In this document: positions 48,530-56,684 of the stretch, one piece after another
Numbering within the stretch: position 1 is the first letter of the stretch
Layout: every line of letters starts with the position of its first letter
Source: Actinomadura rupiterrae
Lineage (GTDB): Bacteria > Actinomycetota > Actinomycetes > Streptosporangiales > Streptosporangiaceae
Reading direction: 5' to 3'
DNA: 64,000 nucleotides
Assembly (NCBI RefSeq): GCF_024172125.1
Contig: NZ_JAMZEA010000002.1
Span: 620,001-684,000, forward strand
Notes under the pieces: generated by a model
The model's database searches: none
What the model was told of the DNA's origin: nothing
Seen by the model: the letters and a program-made list of their open reading frames with translations, nothing else
Made by a program: the position numbers and the translations under genes

Positions 48530-50184
48530 ACGCTCACCACGTCCTCGCGACGGCCGCGGCCGCGGCCAAGAACGAGCACCGCACCTTCTCCCTCGTGCTG
48601 TTCGCCGTCTTCGTGGCGATCACGCTCTACATCACGGTCTGGGCGTCCCGGCAGACCCGGACGGCCGCGGACTTCTACGCGGGCGGACGGCAGTTCTCCG
48701 GGCTGCAGAACGGCCTGGCGATCGGCGGCGACTACATGTCCGCCGCGTCCTTCCTCGGCATCGCGGGCATCTTCGCGCTGTCCGGTTACGACGGGTTCCT
48801 GTACTCGATCGGGTTCCTGGTCGCGTGGCTGGTCGCGCTGCTGCTGGTCGCCGAGATGCTGCGCAACTCCGGCCGGTTCACCATGGCGGACGTGCTGGCG
48901 TTCCGGATGCGGCAGCGCCCGGTCCGGGCGGCCGCCGGGATCTCCACGATCGTCGTGTCGATCTTCTACCTGCTGGCCCAGATGGTCGGCGCGGGCGCGC
49001 TGGTCAACCTGCTGCTCGGCACGCACGGCGACGCCGCCAAGATCTGGACGATCGTGGTGGTCGGCGCGCTGATGATCTTCTACGTCACGGTCGGCGGGAT
49101 GAAGGGCACCACCTGGGTGCAGATCGTCAAGGCCGTGCTGCTGATGGTCGGCGCGGTCGTGATGACGGTCTGGGTGCTGTCGAAGTTCGACTTCAACCTG
49201 TCCCACCTGCTCGGCGCCGCGGCTGACAAGTCCGGCAAGGGCGACAAGTTCCTGACCCCGGGCCTGAAGTACGGCGCGACCGACGTGTGGTCCAAGCTCG
49301 ACCTGCTGTCGCTCGGCCTGGCCCTGGTGCTCGGGACGGCGGGCCTGCCGCACGTGCTGATCCGCTTCTACACCGTCCCGAACGCGCGCGCCGCCCGGAC
49401 GTCGGTCAACTGGGCGATCGGCATCATCGGCGTGTTCTACCTGATGACGCTGGTCATCGGGTTCGGCGCGGCGGCCCTGGTCGGCAGCAAGGCGATCCTG
49501 GAGCAGGACAAGGGCGGCAACACCGCGGCGCCGCAGCTGGCCGAGAAACTCGGCGGCGGGGCCGGGACGAACGGCGGCGCGATCTTCCTCGCGATCATCG
49601 CGGCGGTCGCGTTCGCCACGATCCTCGCCGTGGTCGCGGGGCTGACGCTCGCGTCGTCCTCGTCCTTCGCGCACGACCTGTACGCCAACGTCTTCAAGCG
49701 GGGCAGGACCCAGGAGAAGGACGAGGTGAAGGTCGCGCGGATCTCGGCGCTGGTCATCGGCGCGATCGCGATCGCGCTGTCGATCTTCGCGCGCGGGCTG
49801 AACGTGGCGTTCCTGGTCGCTCTGGCGTTCGCGATCGCCGCGTCCGCGAACCTCCCGACGCTGCTGTTCTCGCTGTTCTGGAAGCGGTTCAACACGGCGG
49901 GCGCGGTCGCGGGCATCTACGGCGGCCTCGTGTCGGCCGTCGGCCTGGTGCTGCTGAGCCCGATCTGCTGGGGCGGCAAGTCCGCGACCATCCCCAAGGG
50001 GAACCCGGACGCGCTGTTCAGCGAGCACACCGTCGCGCCGTTCCACATGCAGAACCCGGGCCTGATCTCGATCCCGGTCGGGTTCCTCTGCGCCTATCTC
50101 GGAACGGTCCTGTCCAAGGAGAGGACCGACGAGAAGTTCGCCGAACTGGAGGTGCGGGCCCTCACCGGCGAGGGCGCCCACTGA
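48526..50184 (+). CDS. Cation/acetate symporter (ActP/MctC-type sodium:solute symporter)
   Basis: 552-residue transporter with about 13 helices. SSS signatures: FYAGGRQFSGLQNGLAIGGDYMSAASFLGIAG near the N-terminus (sodium-site region), GGMKGTTWVQIVKAVLL, and GTAGLPHVLIRFYTVPNA. With the DUF485 partner this is the acetate/propionate/pyruvate monocarboxylate class (ActP, MctC). GTG start in GTGA overlap. A CRP site precedes the operon, fitting control of short-chain acid use by cAMP or carbon status. Confidence 0.93.
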   Translation: MNAHHVLATAAAAAKNEHRTFSLVLFAVFVAITLYITVWASRQTRTAADFYAGGRQFSGLQNGLAIGGDYMSAASFLGIAGIFALSGYDGFLYSIGFLVAWLVALLLVAEMLRNSGRFTMADVLAFRMRQRPVRAAAGISTIVVSIFYLLAQMVGAGALVNLLLGTHGDAAKIWTIVVVGALMIFYVTVGGMKGTTWVQIVKAVLLMVGAVVMTVWVLSKFDFNLSHLLGAAADKSGKGDKFLTPGLKYGATDVWSKLDLLSLGLALVLGTAGLPHVLIRFYTVPNARAARTSVNWAIGIIGVFYLMTLVIGFGAAALVGSKAILEQDKGGNTAAPQLAEKLGGGAGTNGGAIFLAIIAAVAFATILAVVAGLTLASSSSFAHDLYANVFKRGRTQEKDEVKVARISALVIGAIAIALSIFARGLNVAFLVALAFAIAASANLPTLLFSLFWKRFNTAGAVAGIYGGLVSAVGLVLLSPICWGGKSATIPKGNPDALFSEHTVAPFHMQNPGLISIPVGFLCAYLGTVLSKERTDEKFAELEVRALTGEGAH

Positions 50185-50317
50185 CCCGCGCCGCGTCCTG
50201 TGCAGGACGTCACGGACGTAGCGGACGTTGCGGAAGGCCCGGCCGCGGGGTCGCGCCCCGGACCACCGCGACGATCGGCGCGAACAGGACGTCTCGGTGA
50301 GCTTGACGGTGGGAGAT

Positions 50318-50359
50318 ACCTCCGGGAAAGGTTGGGGACACCCCCAGCCCCCCGGAGGT
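50318..50359 (+). promoter_or_regulatory. Hairpin masking the metallophosphoesterase ribosome site
   Basis: ACCTCCGGG (50318-50326) pairs perfectly with CCCGGAGGT (50351-50359), and inside it GGTTGGGG (50330-50337) pairs with CCCCAGCC (50342-50349, one G-U). The GGAGG ribosome site (50354-50358) of the gene starting at 50366 lies within the closing stem, so the message should be translated poorly unless the hairpin is opened. What opens it is unknown. Confidence 0.7.
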
Positions 50360-50365
50360 CTCTTC

Positions 50366-51880
50366 ATGCACGCCGAAGGCCCGTCCCCCAAGGTCGAGAA
50401 CTCCCGGATGTCCGAGGCCGGGGCCGGCTGGGCGTGCGGGCGGCCCGGCACGTTCCTGCGGCTGATGCCCGAGCACGTGCGGGCGTTCTCGTGGCGGCGG
50501 CCGGCCGTCCTGTGGCGGTCGAGGAACGACGTGGTCGCGCGGCTGTGGGGGGACCCGGCCGGGCAGCTGCGGCGGCGGGCGGTGGCGGCGCTGGCCGAGC
50601 GCGGCGCGCCCGCCTCGTTCACGATGCACCGCCCCGACCGCGAGTTCTCGTTCATCCTCATGGGCGACACCGGGGAAGGCGACCGGTCGCAGTACGCGGT
50701 CGTCCCGCCGCTGCTGTCGGTCGGCTCGGACACCGACTTCCTCGTCGTCGCGTCCGACGTGATCTACCCGACCGGGGACACCGGCGACTACGAGGACAAG
50801 TTCTTCCGCCCCTACGCCGGCTACCCGGGCCCGATCTACGCCGTCCCCGGGAACCACGACTGGTATGACGGGTTGCGCGGCTTCCTGAACGTGTTCTGCG
50901 ACCTGGACATGGACTGCACGCCGTCCTGGAACGGCCCGTTCGCGTGGCTGGCGCGGCGGCTATGGCGCAAGTCGGGCGCTGTCGATCCAGTGGCGCTGGC
51001 CGAGATCCGGGCGCGGTACCGGGGCGCGCCGTCGCAGCGGGCCGTCCAGCCCGCGCCGTACTGGGCGATCGACACCCCGACGCTGCGGATCATCGGCATC
51101 GACACCGGCATCCGCGGCGGCATCGACGACGAGCAGGGACGCTGGTTGCGCGGTGTCTCGGCCGGTCCGAAACCCAAGCTGCTGGTGACCGGCAAGCCCC
51201 TGATCGTGGACGACATGAGACACCCGGACCCGATCGAGGGCGGCGGCACCGTGGACGACATCGTCCGCGACCCGGCGAACCACTACGTGGCCGCGATCGG
51301 CGGCGACATCCACAACTACGAGCGGTACCCGGTGAAGGTCGGCGACCGGACGCTCCAGTACGTCGTCTCGGGCGGCGGCGGCGCGTTCATGCACGCGACG
51401 CACATCATTCCGAAGACCACCATCGTGGACGAGTCGGACTTCCGCTGCTACCCGCTGCGCGGCGACTCCCTGTCCCGCTACGGCCAGCTGTACGGCCGCT
51501 GGTCCCGGATGCCCTGGCTGTTCAACCTGACGCCGAAGGAAGCGACGGCCGCGATCGAGAAGCGCACCGGGATCCAGCCCGCGCGAAAGTACGACGACGG
51601 CACGGCCGTCTCGTTCCGGGCGCGCATCGTGGCCGCGATCCTCGGCGTCCCGCGCGGCAAGCGGCGGATGGGACGGCTGCAACGCCTCCCGGTGAAACGC
51701 ATCCCGCAGCGCTTCCGCTCGGAAATGGCCGACTGGGACACCCCGCCCTTCTTCAAGAGCTTCCTCCGCCTGGACGTCACGGAGACCGAGCTGCGCGTCC
51801 GGTGCTATGCGGTGACCGGCTGCGGCGACCACGAAACCGACCCGCCGATCGAGGACGAGTTCGTCATCTCGCTCGTCTGA
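50366..51880 (+). CDS. Calcineurin-like metallophosphoesterase
   Basis: 504-residue cytosolic phosphoesterase. Metal motifs in order: FILMGDTGEGD (about residue 90-100), DVIYPTGDTGDYED, VPGNHDWYDG (GNHD block, about 162-171), and IGGDIHNYERYPV (GDxH). A 120-residue insert holds the substrate cap. It begins with a non-conserved N-terminus of about 85 residues. Similar actinobacterial proteins are unassigned; substrates may be nucleotides or phospholipids. ATG 50366 has GGAGG seven bases upstream. Confidence 0.88.
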   Translation: MHAEGPSPKVENSRMSEAGAGWACGRPGTFLRLMPEHVRAFSWRRPAVLWRSRNDVVARLWGDPAGQLRRRAVAALAERGAPASFTMHRPDREFSFILMGDTGEGDRSQYAVVPPLLSVGSDTDFLVVASDVIYPTGDTGDYEDKFFRPYAGYPGPIYAVPGNHDWYDGLRGFLNVFCDLDMDCTPSWNGPFAWLARRLWRKSGAVDPVALAEIRARYRGAPSQRAVQPAPYWAIDTPTLRIIGIDTGIRGGIDDEQGRWLRGVSAGPKPKLLVTGKPLIVDDMRHPDPIEGGGTVDDIVRDPANHYVAAIGGDIHNYERYPVKVGDRTLQYVVSGGGGAFMHATHIIPKTTIVDESDFRCYPLRGDSLSRYGQLYGRWSRMPWLFNLTPKEATAAIEKRTGIQPARKYDDGTAVSFRARIVAAILGVPRGKRRMGRLQRLPVKRIPQRFRSEMADWDTPPFFKSFLRLDVTETELRVRCYAVTGCGDHETDPPIEDEFVISLV

Positions 51881-51979
51881 GTACCTCGTCCGGCACGCAT
51901 TGAGTAGCGCCGCCCATACCGCCGTCCCCCCGCCGTTCGTAACGTGATCGACGACATCGAGACAAAAGGGATGGCGGCT

Positions 51980-52672
51980 ATGGCGAAGCGTCGGGTGTGG
52001 CTCTGGGTCGTGTTCGGCGTCGGCGCCGTCCTGGTGGCTGGAGTGGTCGCGGTGGCCATGGCCGCGGGAATGCTCCACTCCATGGAGAAGCAGTCGTCCA
52101 AGAAGCATCCGGACGGCCTCAGCCAGCAGGCGGTCGATGCCCGGTTCCAGCAGATGCGGACGCGCATCGAAGGGGAGATCCACCGGCCGCTGACGCCTTA
52201 CCGAAGCCGCTCGGGCTCGCACCAGTCCTGCCACGCGGACGGAGACTTCTTCGGTCCGGGTGCCGAAGGCACGGAGACCGTTCTGACCTTCAAAGCGGTG
52301 CTCACCCGGGCACAGACGGCGACGACCCCGATCCCTCCCGGTTCGGACCCGAAGGGGGATCTCGTCTCGACCGAATCCGTCCTCACCGCGATCCGGCAGG
52401 ATTGGCTGAAGCAGCCGGCGGCCTCGGCGGGCTTCGAGGGCGACATGATGGCGAACGGCGGCGGTGTCGTCCCAGGGCTGGGGATCTCCTGGTCTCCCGA
52501 CGCGAAGTCGTCCGATGACCGGAACGAGGATTTCGGCGCGAAGCTCTACGTCTCCCTCGGCCACGACGGCGCCAGCCGCGACCGCGTTCCCCGGGACGCC
52601 CGCGACGGAGACTCCGACCTCCTCTCGGTCGAACTCGACGGCCCCTGCGTCTACCCCGCGACGACCGGATAG
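51980..52672 (+). CDS. Hypothetical membrane-anchored protein
   Basis: 230-residue protein with an N-terminal transmembrane helix (LWVVFGVGAVLVAGVVAVAMAAG, about 7-29) and an extracytoplasmic domain carrying three Cys (SHQSCHADGDFF, and DGPCVYPATTG at the end). Start choice ATG 51980 is best spaced from AAAAGGG; GTG 51944 and ATG 51971 are alternatives. Family unknown. Confidence 0.62.
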   Translation: MAKRRVWLWVVFGVGAVLVAGVVAVAMAAGMLHSMEKQSSKKHPDGLSQQAVDARFQQMRTRIEGEIHRPLTPYRSRSGSHQSCHADGDFFGPGAEGTETVLTFKAVLTRAQTATTPIPPGSDPKGDLVSTESVLTAIRQDWLKQPAASAGFEGDMMANGGGVVPGLGISWSPDAKSSDDRNEDFGAKLYVSLGHDGASRDRVPRDARDGDSDLLSVELDGPCVYPATTG

Positions 52673-52716
52673 GGGCCGCGGCCGCGTGGGACTTTGTCGT
52701 ACCCGGGCGGCACAAT

Positions 52717-54381
52717 GTGCTGGTGAGGATCGCCGTCGCCGCTGGGGCCCGAGGCGGGGGCACGTTGCAGCCCCTGGCCGACGACGGCACGCCCGCGGCC
52801 GAGGCGGTCTCCGTCCCGTCCCTTGTGTCGGCGATAGCCGAACGCGAGTCGCAGACCGGCGACGAACGGCCGCGATGGGTGTGGTCGTCATCGGCACGGC
52901 TCTATCCGGAGTTGCTGCGCGCGGGCGTCCGGGTCGAGCGGTGCCACGACCTGGAGCTGGTCGAGAGCCTCCTGTCCGGTTACGACGGACGGTACGGAGA
53001 GTCGCGTTCGGTCGCCGCCGCCTGGGCACGGATGCGCGGCGAGCCGGTGCCCGCCGATCGCCGTCCCGCTGCCGAAGCCGGGCCCCAGGCGTCCCTGTTC
53101 GACGACGCGGAGGAGGACGAGGCCGAAGACATCGCGCAGATCGTGGCCGTCCACGCCGAGCAGCAGAAACGCATCGCCCGCGTGCCGGGTTTCGCGCTGC
53201 TCGCCGCCGCCGAGTCGGCCGGATCGCTGATCGCGGCCGAGATGACGCACGCCGGCCTGCCGTGGTCGGCGTCCGCGCACGACGAGCTGCTGACCGGGAT
53301 GCTGGGGCCACGCCCGTCCGGCGGCCTGCGTCCGCGCAAGCTCCAGGACCTCGCCGACAAGATCAGCGCCGCTTTCGGACGGCACGTGAACCCCGATTCG
53401 CCCGCCCAGATCGTCAAGGCGCTGTCCGCGGCCGGCTACCAGGTCAAGACCACTCGCGCCTACGTCCTCAAGGAGATCGACCACCCAGCCGTCCCCCTAC
53501 TCCTGGAGTACAAGGAACTGTCGCGCCTCCACACCGCCCACGGCTGGTCATGGCTGGACACCTGGGTGAAGGACGGCCGTTTCCGCCCCGAATACATAGT
53601 CGGCGGAGTGGTCTCAGGCCGCTGGGCCACGAACGGCGGCGGCGCGCTGCAAATCCCGCGCATCCTCCGTTCAGCAGTGGTGGCCGACGAAGGCTGGTCC
53701 CTGGTCGTAGCGGACGCCGCCCAGCTGGAGCCCCGCGTCCTAGCAGCCCTCGCAGGCGACCGAGCCTTCGCCGACGCCGCGGCCCAAGGCGACCTCTACG
53801 CCGCCCTGGCCGACGCCTTCACACCGTCCGCCGATCTGACCGCCCGAGACAAGGCGAAACTGGCGCTGCTCTCAGCGATGTACGGCGGCGGCACAGGCGA
53901 CGCGGTCCAGCTGCTGGGCGTCCTCAAGAAGCGCTTCCCGGACGCGTTCGGATTCGTCGAAGCGGCCGCGCAGGCAGGCGAGCGAGGACGCCTCGTGCGC
54001 TCGCGCCTGGGCCGAACCTGCCCGCCGCCCTCAGCAGACTGGCGCGAACTAACGTCCACGGACGAAGACACCCGCTCAGCCTCAGCCGTAAGAAGCCGAG
54101 GCCGCTTCACCCGCAACTTCGTCGTCCAGGCAACAGCCGCCGACTGGGCCCTGACCCTTATGGCCCGCCTACGCCAACGCCTCACCGCTCTAGGCGACCC
54201 CGACCTCGTCTTCTTCCAGCACGACGAGGTCATCGTCCACACACCGACCCCTCTAGCGGACGAGGTATCCGCCGCCATCGAAGCCTCCGCAAAGGAAGCA
54301 GGCCGCCTCCTGTTCGGGGACACACCGGTCGTGTTCCCGATGGAGGCGGCCATCGTCCACCGCTATTCGGACGCCAAGTAG
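52717..54381 (+). CDS. Family A DNA polymerase lacking the 5' nuclease (bifunctional 3'-5' exonuclease/polymerase type)
   Basis: 554-residue enzyme of the actinobacterial bifunctional exonuclease/polymerase family, shorter than Pol I (about 900). A degenerate 3'-5' exonuclease-like N-terminus with few catalytic acids lies in the first 170 residues, and the polymerase domain follows: thumb VLKEIDHPAVPLLLEYKELSRL, motif A VVADAAQLEPRVLAAL (Asp conserved, in place of DYSQIELR), motif B region KLALLSAMYGGGTGDA with Lys/Tyr-Gly, and motif C FFQHDEVIVH. Role in DNA repair or damage tolerance is inferred. Codon use is slightly less GC-rich in its second half. Converges on the ATPase gene with a 19-base overlap. 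Confidence 0.9.
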   Translation: MLVRIAVAAGARGGGTLQPLADDGTPAAEAVSVPSLVSAIAERESQTGDERPRWVWSSSARLYPELLRAGVRVERCHDLELVESLLSGYDGRYGESRSVAAAWARMRGEPVPADRRPAAEAGPQASLFDDAEEDEAEDIAQIVAVHAEQQKRIARVPGFALLAAAESAGSLIAAEMTHAGLPWSASAHDELLTGMLGPRPSGGLRPRKLQDLADKISAAFGRHVNPDSPAQIVKALSAAGYQVKTTRAYVLKEIDHPAVPLLLEYKELSRLHTAHGWSWLDTWVKDGRFRPEYIVGGVVSGRWATNGGGALQIPRILRSAVVADEGWSLVVADAAQLEPRVLAALAGDRAFADAAAQGDLYAALADAFTPSADLTARDKAKLALLSAMYGGGTGDAVQLLGVLKKRFPDAFGFVEAAAQAGERGRLVRSRLGRTCPPPSADWRELTSTDEDTRSASAVRSRGRFTRNFVVQATAADWALTLMARLRQRLTALGDPDLVFFQHDEVIVHTPTPLADEVSAAIEASAKEAGRLLFGDTPVVFPMEAAIVHRYSDAK

Positions 54382-54749
54382 AACCAGACGCGAAGCCGCC
54401 CGTCCTCAAGCACCCGGAAACCCCACTCGGCCGCGAGCGCCCGCAGGATCGGCAACCCGCGTCCACCGACTCCGCAGGGATCGTCAACGTAGTGCGGCAG
54501 AGCTCCGCCACCGCCGTCGACCACGGCCACGGTCACCCCGCGCACATCCGGCTCGACCGAAACCTCGACCTGCTCCCCGCCGCCGTGCACGACGGCGTTG
54601 GTGAACGTCTCGGACGTGAGCAGAACGCAGTCGTCCACTACGGGATGCCCGTCCCCGATCACCTTGGCCACCCACCGCCGGGCGGCGGCGACCTGCCGTT
54701 CGTCGGACGCGAAGACCTGCCGGGCCACGACGTCCGAGCAGTCGCTCAC
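54363..54749 (-). CDS. GHKL ATPase, anti-sigma-factor RsbW-like
   Basis: 128-residue HATPase_c protein. N box LLTSETFTNAVVHG, then the usual G1 DDP/VDGG stretch VVDGGGGALPHYVD and the G-rich GVGGRGLPILRALA. Such small ATPases are anti-sigma kinases or conservon/AbaA-type partners of XRE regulators with DUF397 proteins in actinomycetes. GTG start overlaps (GTGA) the stop of a 67-residue gene. It is divergent from such a regulator set. Confidence 0.85.
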   Translation of the reverse strand: MSDCSDVVARQVFASDERQVAAARRWVAKVIGDGHPVVDDCVLLTSETFTNAVVHGGGEQVEVSVEPDVRGVTVAVVDGGGGALPHYVDDPCGVGGRGLPILRALAAEWGFRVLEDGRLRVWFYLASE

Positions 54750-54949
54750 CGCGCGGCCCTGACGCGCTGCCGCCGCACCTGCACGGATTCGCCGACGCGC
54801 GGCACGACCGGGTGGAAGACCCGCAGCACTCGGGGACGCTCCCACACCCGCGAGGTCCTCATCCACCCGCGTTCGGCCAGCCGTCCGAGGTGATGGTCCC
54901 CGACATCCGCGCGCACCGGCCGAACCGGTGCCGTCCGTCGTATTCTCAT
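54746..54949 (-). CDS. Small basic protein coupled to the ATPase
   Basis: 67-residue Arg/Val-rich protein, MRIRRTAPVRPVRADVGDHH at its start and ending RRQRVRAAR. GGGAGG is six bases before the ATG, and the stop overlaps the ATPase GTG, so it is probably real and coupled. Family unknown. A relative with similar position was recalled in Streptomyces clusters but cannot be confirmed here. Confidence 0.62.
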   Translation of the reverse strand: MRIRRTAPVRPVRADVGDHHLGRLAERGWMRTSRVWERPRVLRVFHPVVPRVGESVQVRRQRVRAAR

Positions 54950-54972
54950 GTACGTCCTCCCAGTGAGGATGA

Positions 54973-55017
54973 GCCGCGCGGCCGGGCAGGCCTGCAATCC
55001 AACCCCGGCCGCGCGGC
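54973..55017. promoter_or_regulatory. Long hairpin in ATPase/XRE divergent promoter
   Basis: GCCGCGCGGCCGGG (54973-54986) and CCCGGCCGCGCGGC (55004-55017) are a 14-bp perfect inverted repeat around a 17-base loop. GAGCC/GGCTC extend it imperfectly. It lies in the 250-base gap between two divergent operons, so it is either a terminator-like attenuator or an operator; it is not a simple coding feature. Confidence 0.65.
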
Positions 55018-55199
55018 GGCTCTCGTTCACGCCGACGTGCGCCGCTCCACCAGCGATGATCACGTACCGTCGCCGATCCGTCGCACCCGAACATCGTGAA
55101 CCGCGCCGTCGCGCTCTGTCCATGCTTCGGTGCAAGTCGTTCATGATTCTTTGGTGGAAGCGGTTGCCGCGGTTCGCGCCGCTGATCCATGCTCCGGTC

Positions 55200-56051
55200 A
55201 TGACCGGTATCAAGAGCCCTACGGTGCGTCACCGCCGCCTGGCCCGCGAGCTGCGCAAGCACCGCGAGCGCGCCGGACTGACCACCGAGGCCGCCTCCGA
55301 CCAGCTCGGCTGGTCGCGCTCCAAACTCGTCCGCTTCGAGGCCGCCCGCACCCGCCCCACCGCAGCGGACGTCCATGCGGCCCTCGACCTCTACGGCGCC
55401 GACATGACCGAACGCGCCGCACTCGCGGAACTGGCCCGCCAAGCCCGCCAACGCGGCTGGTGGACGGCCTACTCGGACGTCTTCCAGTCCTCCTACGTGG
55501 CCCTCGAAGACGAAGCTTCCGCGATCTCGTCATGGCAGACGAGCCATATACCCGGCCTTCTCCAGACCGAGGGATATGCGCACGCTCTGCTTGGGTCGGG
55601 AATCCGTCAGGAGAGCGCGAATGACTTGGATCGGCGAGTCCAGGCCCGAATCGCCCGGAAGGCACTGCTCGTACGTTCGGCGGCACCGACCCTCCACGCC
55701 ATCCTCGATGAGTCCGTCCTGAGACGCGGGCTAGAGACCGAGGTCATGCGCGAACAGCTGCTCGCACTTGGATCTGCGGCCAGGCGTCCCAACGTGACCA
55801 TCCAGGTGCTGCCGTACTCGACGGGCATGCATCCCGGGCTCACCAGCTCTTTCGTAGTCTTTGACTACGAGGAGCAAGAGGACCTGTCGGTCGGCTATGT
55901 GGAGTCGGTAGGCGGCGAAATCTACCTTGAGAGCGCGCCGGATGTGCGAGATATTAAGCTTCGGTTCGACACGATCCGTCGCGCGGCGCTGCCTCCGGAG
56001 GAATCGGTGGAGTTCATCGCCGCCGTCATGAAGGAGCGTCCGTCAGTATGA
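55200..56051 (+). CDS. XRE-family regulator with DUF5753 (WhiJ-like)
   Basis: 283-residue regulator. Helix-turn-helix AGLTTEAASDQLGWSRSKLVRFEAARTRPTAADV (about 22-55) and a C-terminal DUF5753 sensory domain (about 95-275: SSWQTSHIPGLLQTEGYAHALL, VLPYSTGMHPGLTSSFVVFDYE, EIYLESAPDV). This is the WhiJ/BldB-associated architecture paired with DUF397 partners. Its stop overlaps the first DUF397 gene (ATGA). Confidence 0.93.
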   Translation: MTGIKSPTVRHRRLARELRKHRERAGLTTEAASDQLGWSRSKLVRFEAARTRPTAADVHAALDLYGADMTERAALAELARQARQRGWWTAYSDVFQSSYVALEDEASAISSWQTSHIPGLLQTEGYAHALLGSGIRQESANDLDRRVQARIARKALLVRSAAPTLHAILDESVLRRGLETEVMREQLLALGSAARRPNVTIQVLPYSTGMHPGLTSSFVVFDYEEQEDLSVGYVESVGGEIYLESAPDVRDIKLRFDTIRRAALPPEESVEFIAAVMKERPSV

Positions 56052-56251
56052 ACGCTTACGCGGCAAGCCGAACCATCTGGCGAAAGAGCAGCTACAGCTC
56101 GGCGGAGCATTCTGACTGCGTGGAGCTCTCCGACCTGGGTGCTGCCGTATCGGTCCGTGACTCCAAAGACCCTCATGGTCCGAAGCTCGCCGTCGCCTCC
56201 GCAGACTGGCGCGCCCTGACAGATGCGATCAAGCGACGCCCGTTCGCATGA
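56048..56251 (+). CDS. DUF397 protein
   Basis: 67-residue DUF397 protein: TIWRKSSYSSAEHSDCVEL then VSVRDSKDPHGPKLAV and ADWRALTDAIKR. It functions with the XRE regulator upstream as an antagonist or co-regulator in the WhiJ/AbaA-type systems. ATGA overlap on both sides. Confidence 0.95.
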   Translation: MNAYAASRTIWRKSSYSSAEHSDCVELSDLGAAVSVRDSKDPHGPKLAVASADWRALTDAIKRRPFA

Positions 56252-56652
56252 GAACCGCCCACTCGCAACGAGGCACCTGGCGCAGGAGCAGTCACAGCAC
56301 GCCAACCGGCTCCGATTGCGTCGAGGTCGCCAACCTCGCCGGAGCGGCCATGCTCGTCCGAGACTCGAAGGACCCGAACGGGCCGAGGCTGCCGATCCGT
56401 CCCGCTGCTTGGGACGCTCACATCCGCGATCAAGCAGCGTCCGACTCCATGAACACCCCTGGCCCGTACCGCATCGCTTGGCGCAAAAGCAGCCACAGCA
56501 GTCCTACCGGTTCCGACTGCGTTGAGGTCGGGGTGTTCATCGGGGCTACGGTTGTGCGCGACTCGAAGGACCGGCGCGGTCCGAGGCTTATCGTGCCGGC
56601 GCGCGAGCGGCGTGCGTTCGTTGCGGCGATCAAGGAGCGTCTTCGCCCCTGA
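56248..56652 (+). CDS. Double DUF397 protein
   Basis: 134-residue fusion of two DUF397 domains: domain 1 at about 10-62 (GTWRRSSHSTPTGSDCVEV, VRDSKDPNGPRLPI) and domain 2 at about 78-131 (IAWRKSSHSSPTGSDCVEV, VRDSKDRRGPRLIV). The two are more alike to each other than to the single copy before them. Overlap ATGA with the first DUF397 gene. Domain 1 has a slightly altered end (AWDAHIRD instead of WRAF). Confidence 0.93.
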   Translation: MRTAHSQRGTWRRSSHSTPTGSDCVEVANLAGAAMLVRDSKDPNGPRLPIRPAAWDAHIRDQAASDSMNTPGPYRIAWRKSSHSSPTGSDCVEVGVFIGATVVRDSKDRRGPRLIVPARERRAFVAAIKERLRP

Positions 56653-56684
56653 GCCGGTCAGCGGCGTGGCAGCTTGGCGGGGCT

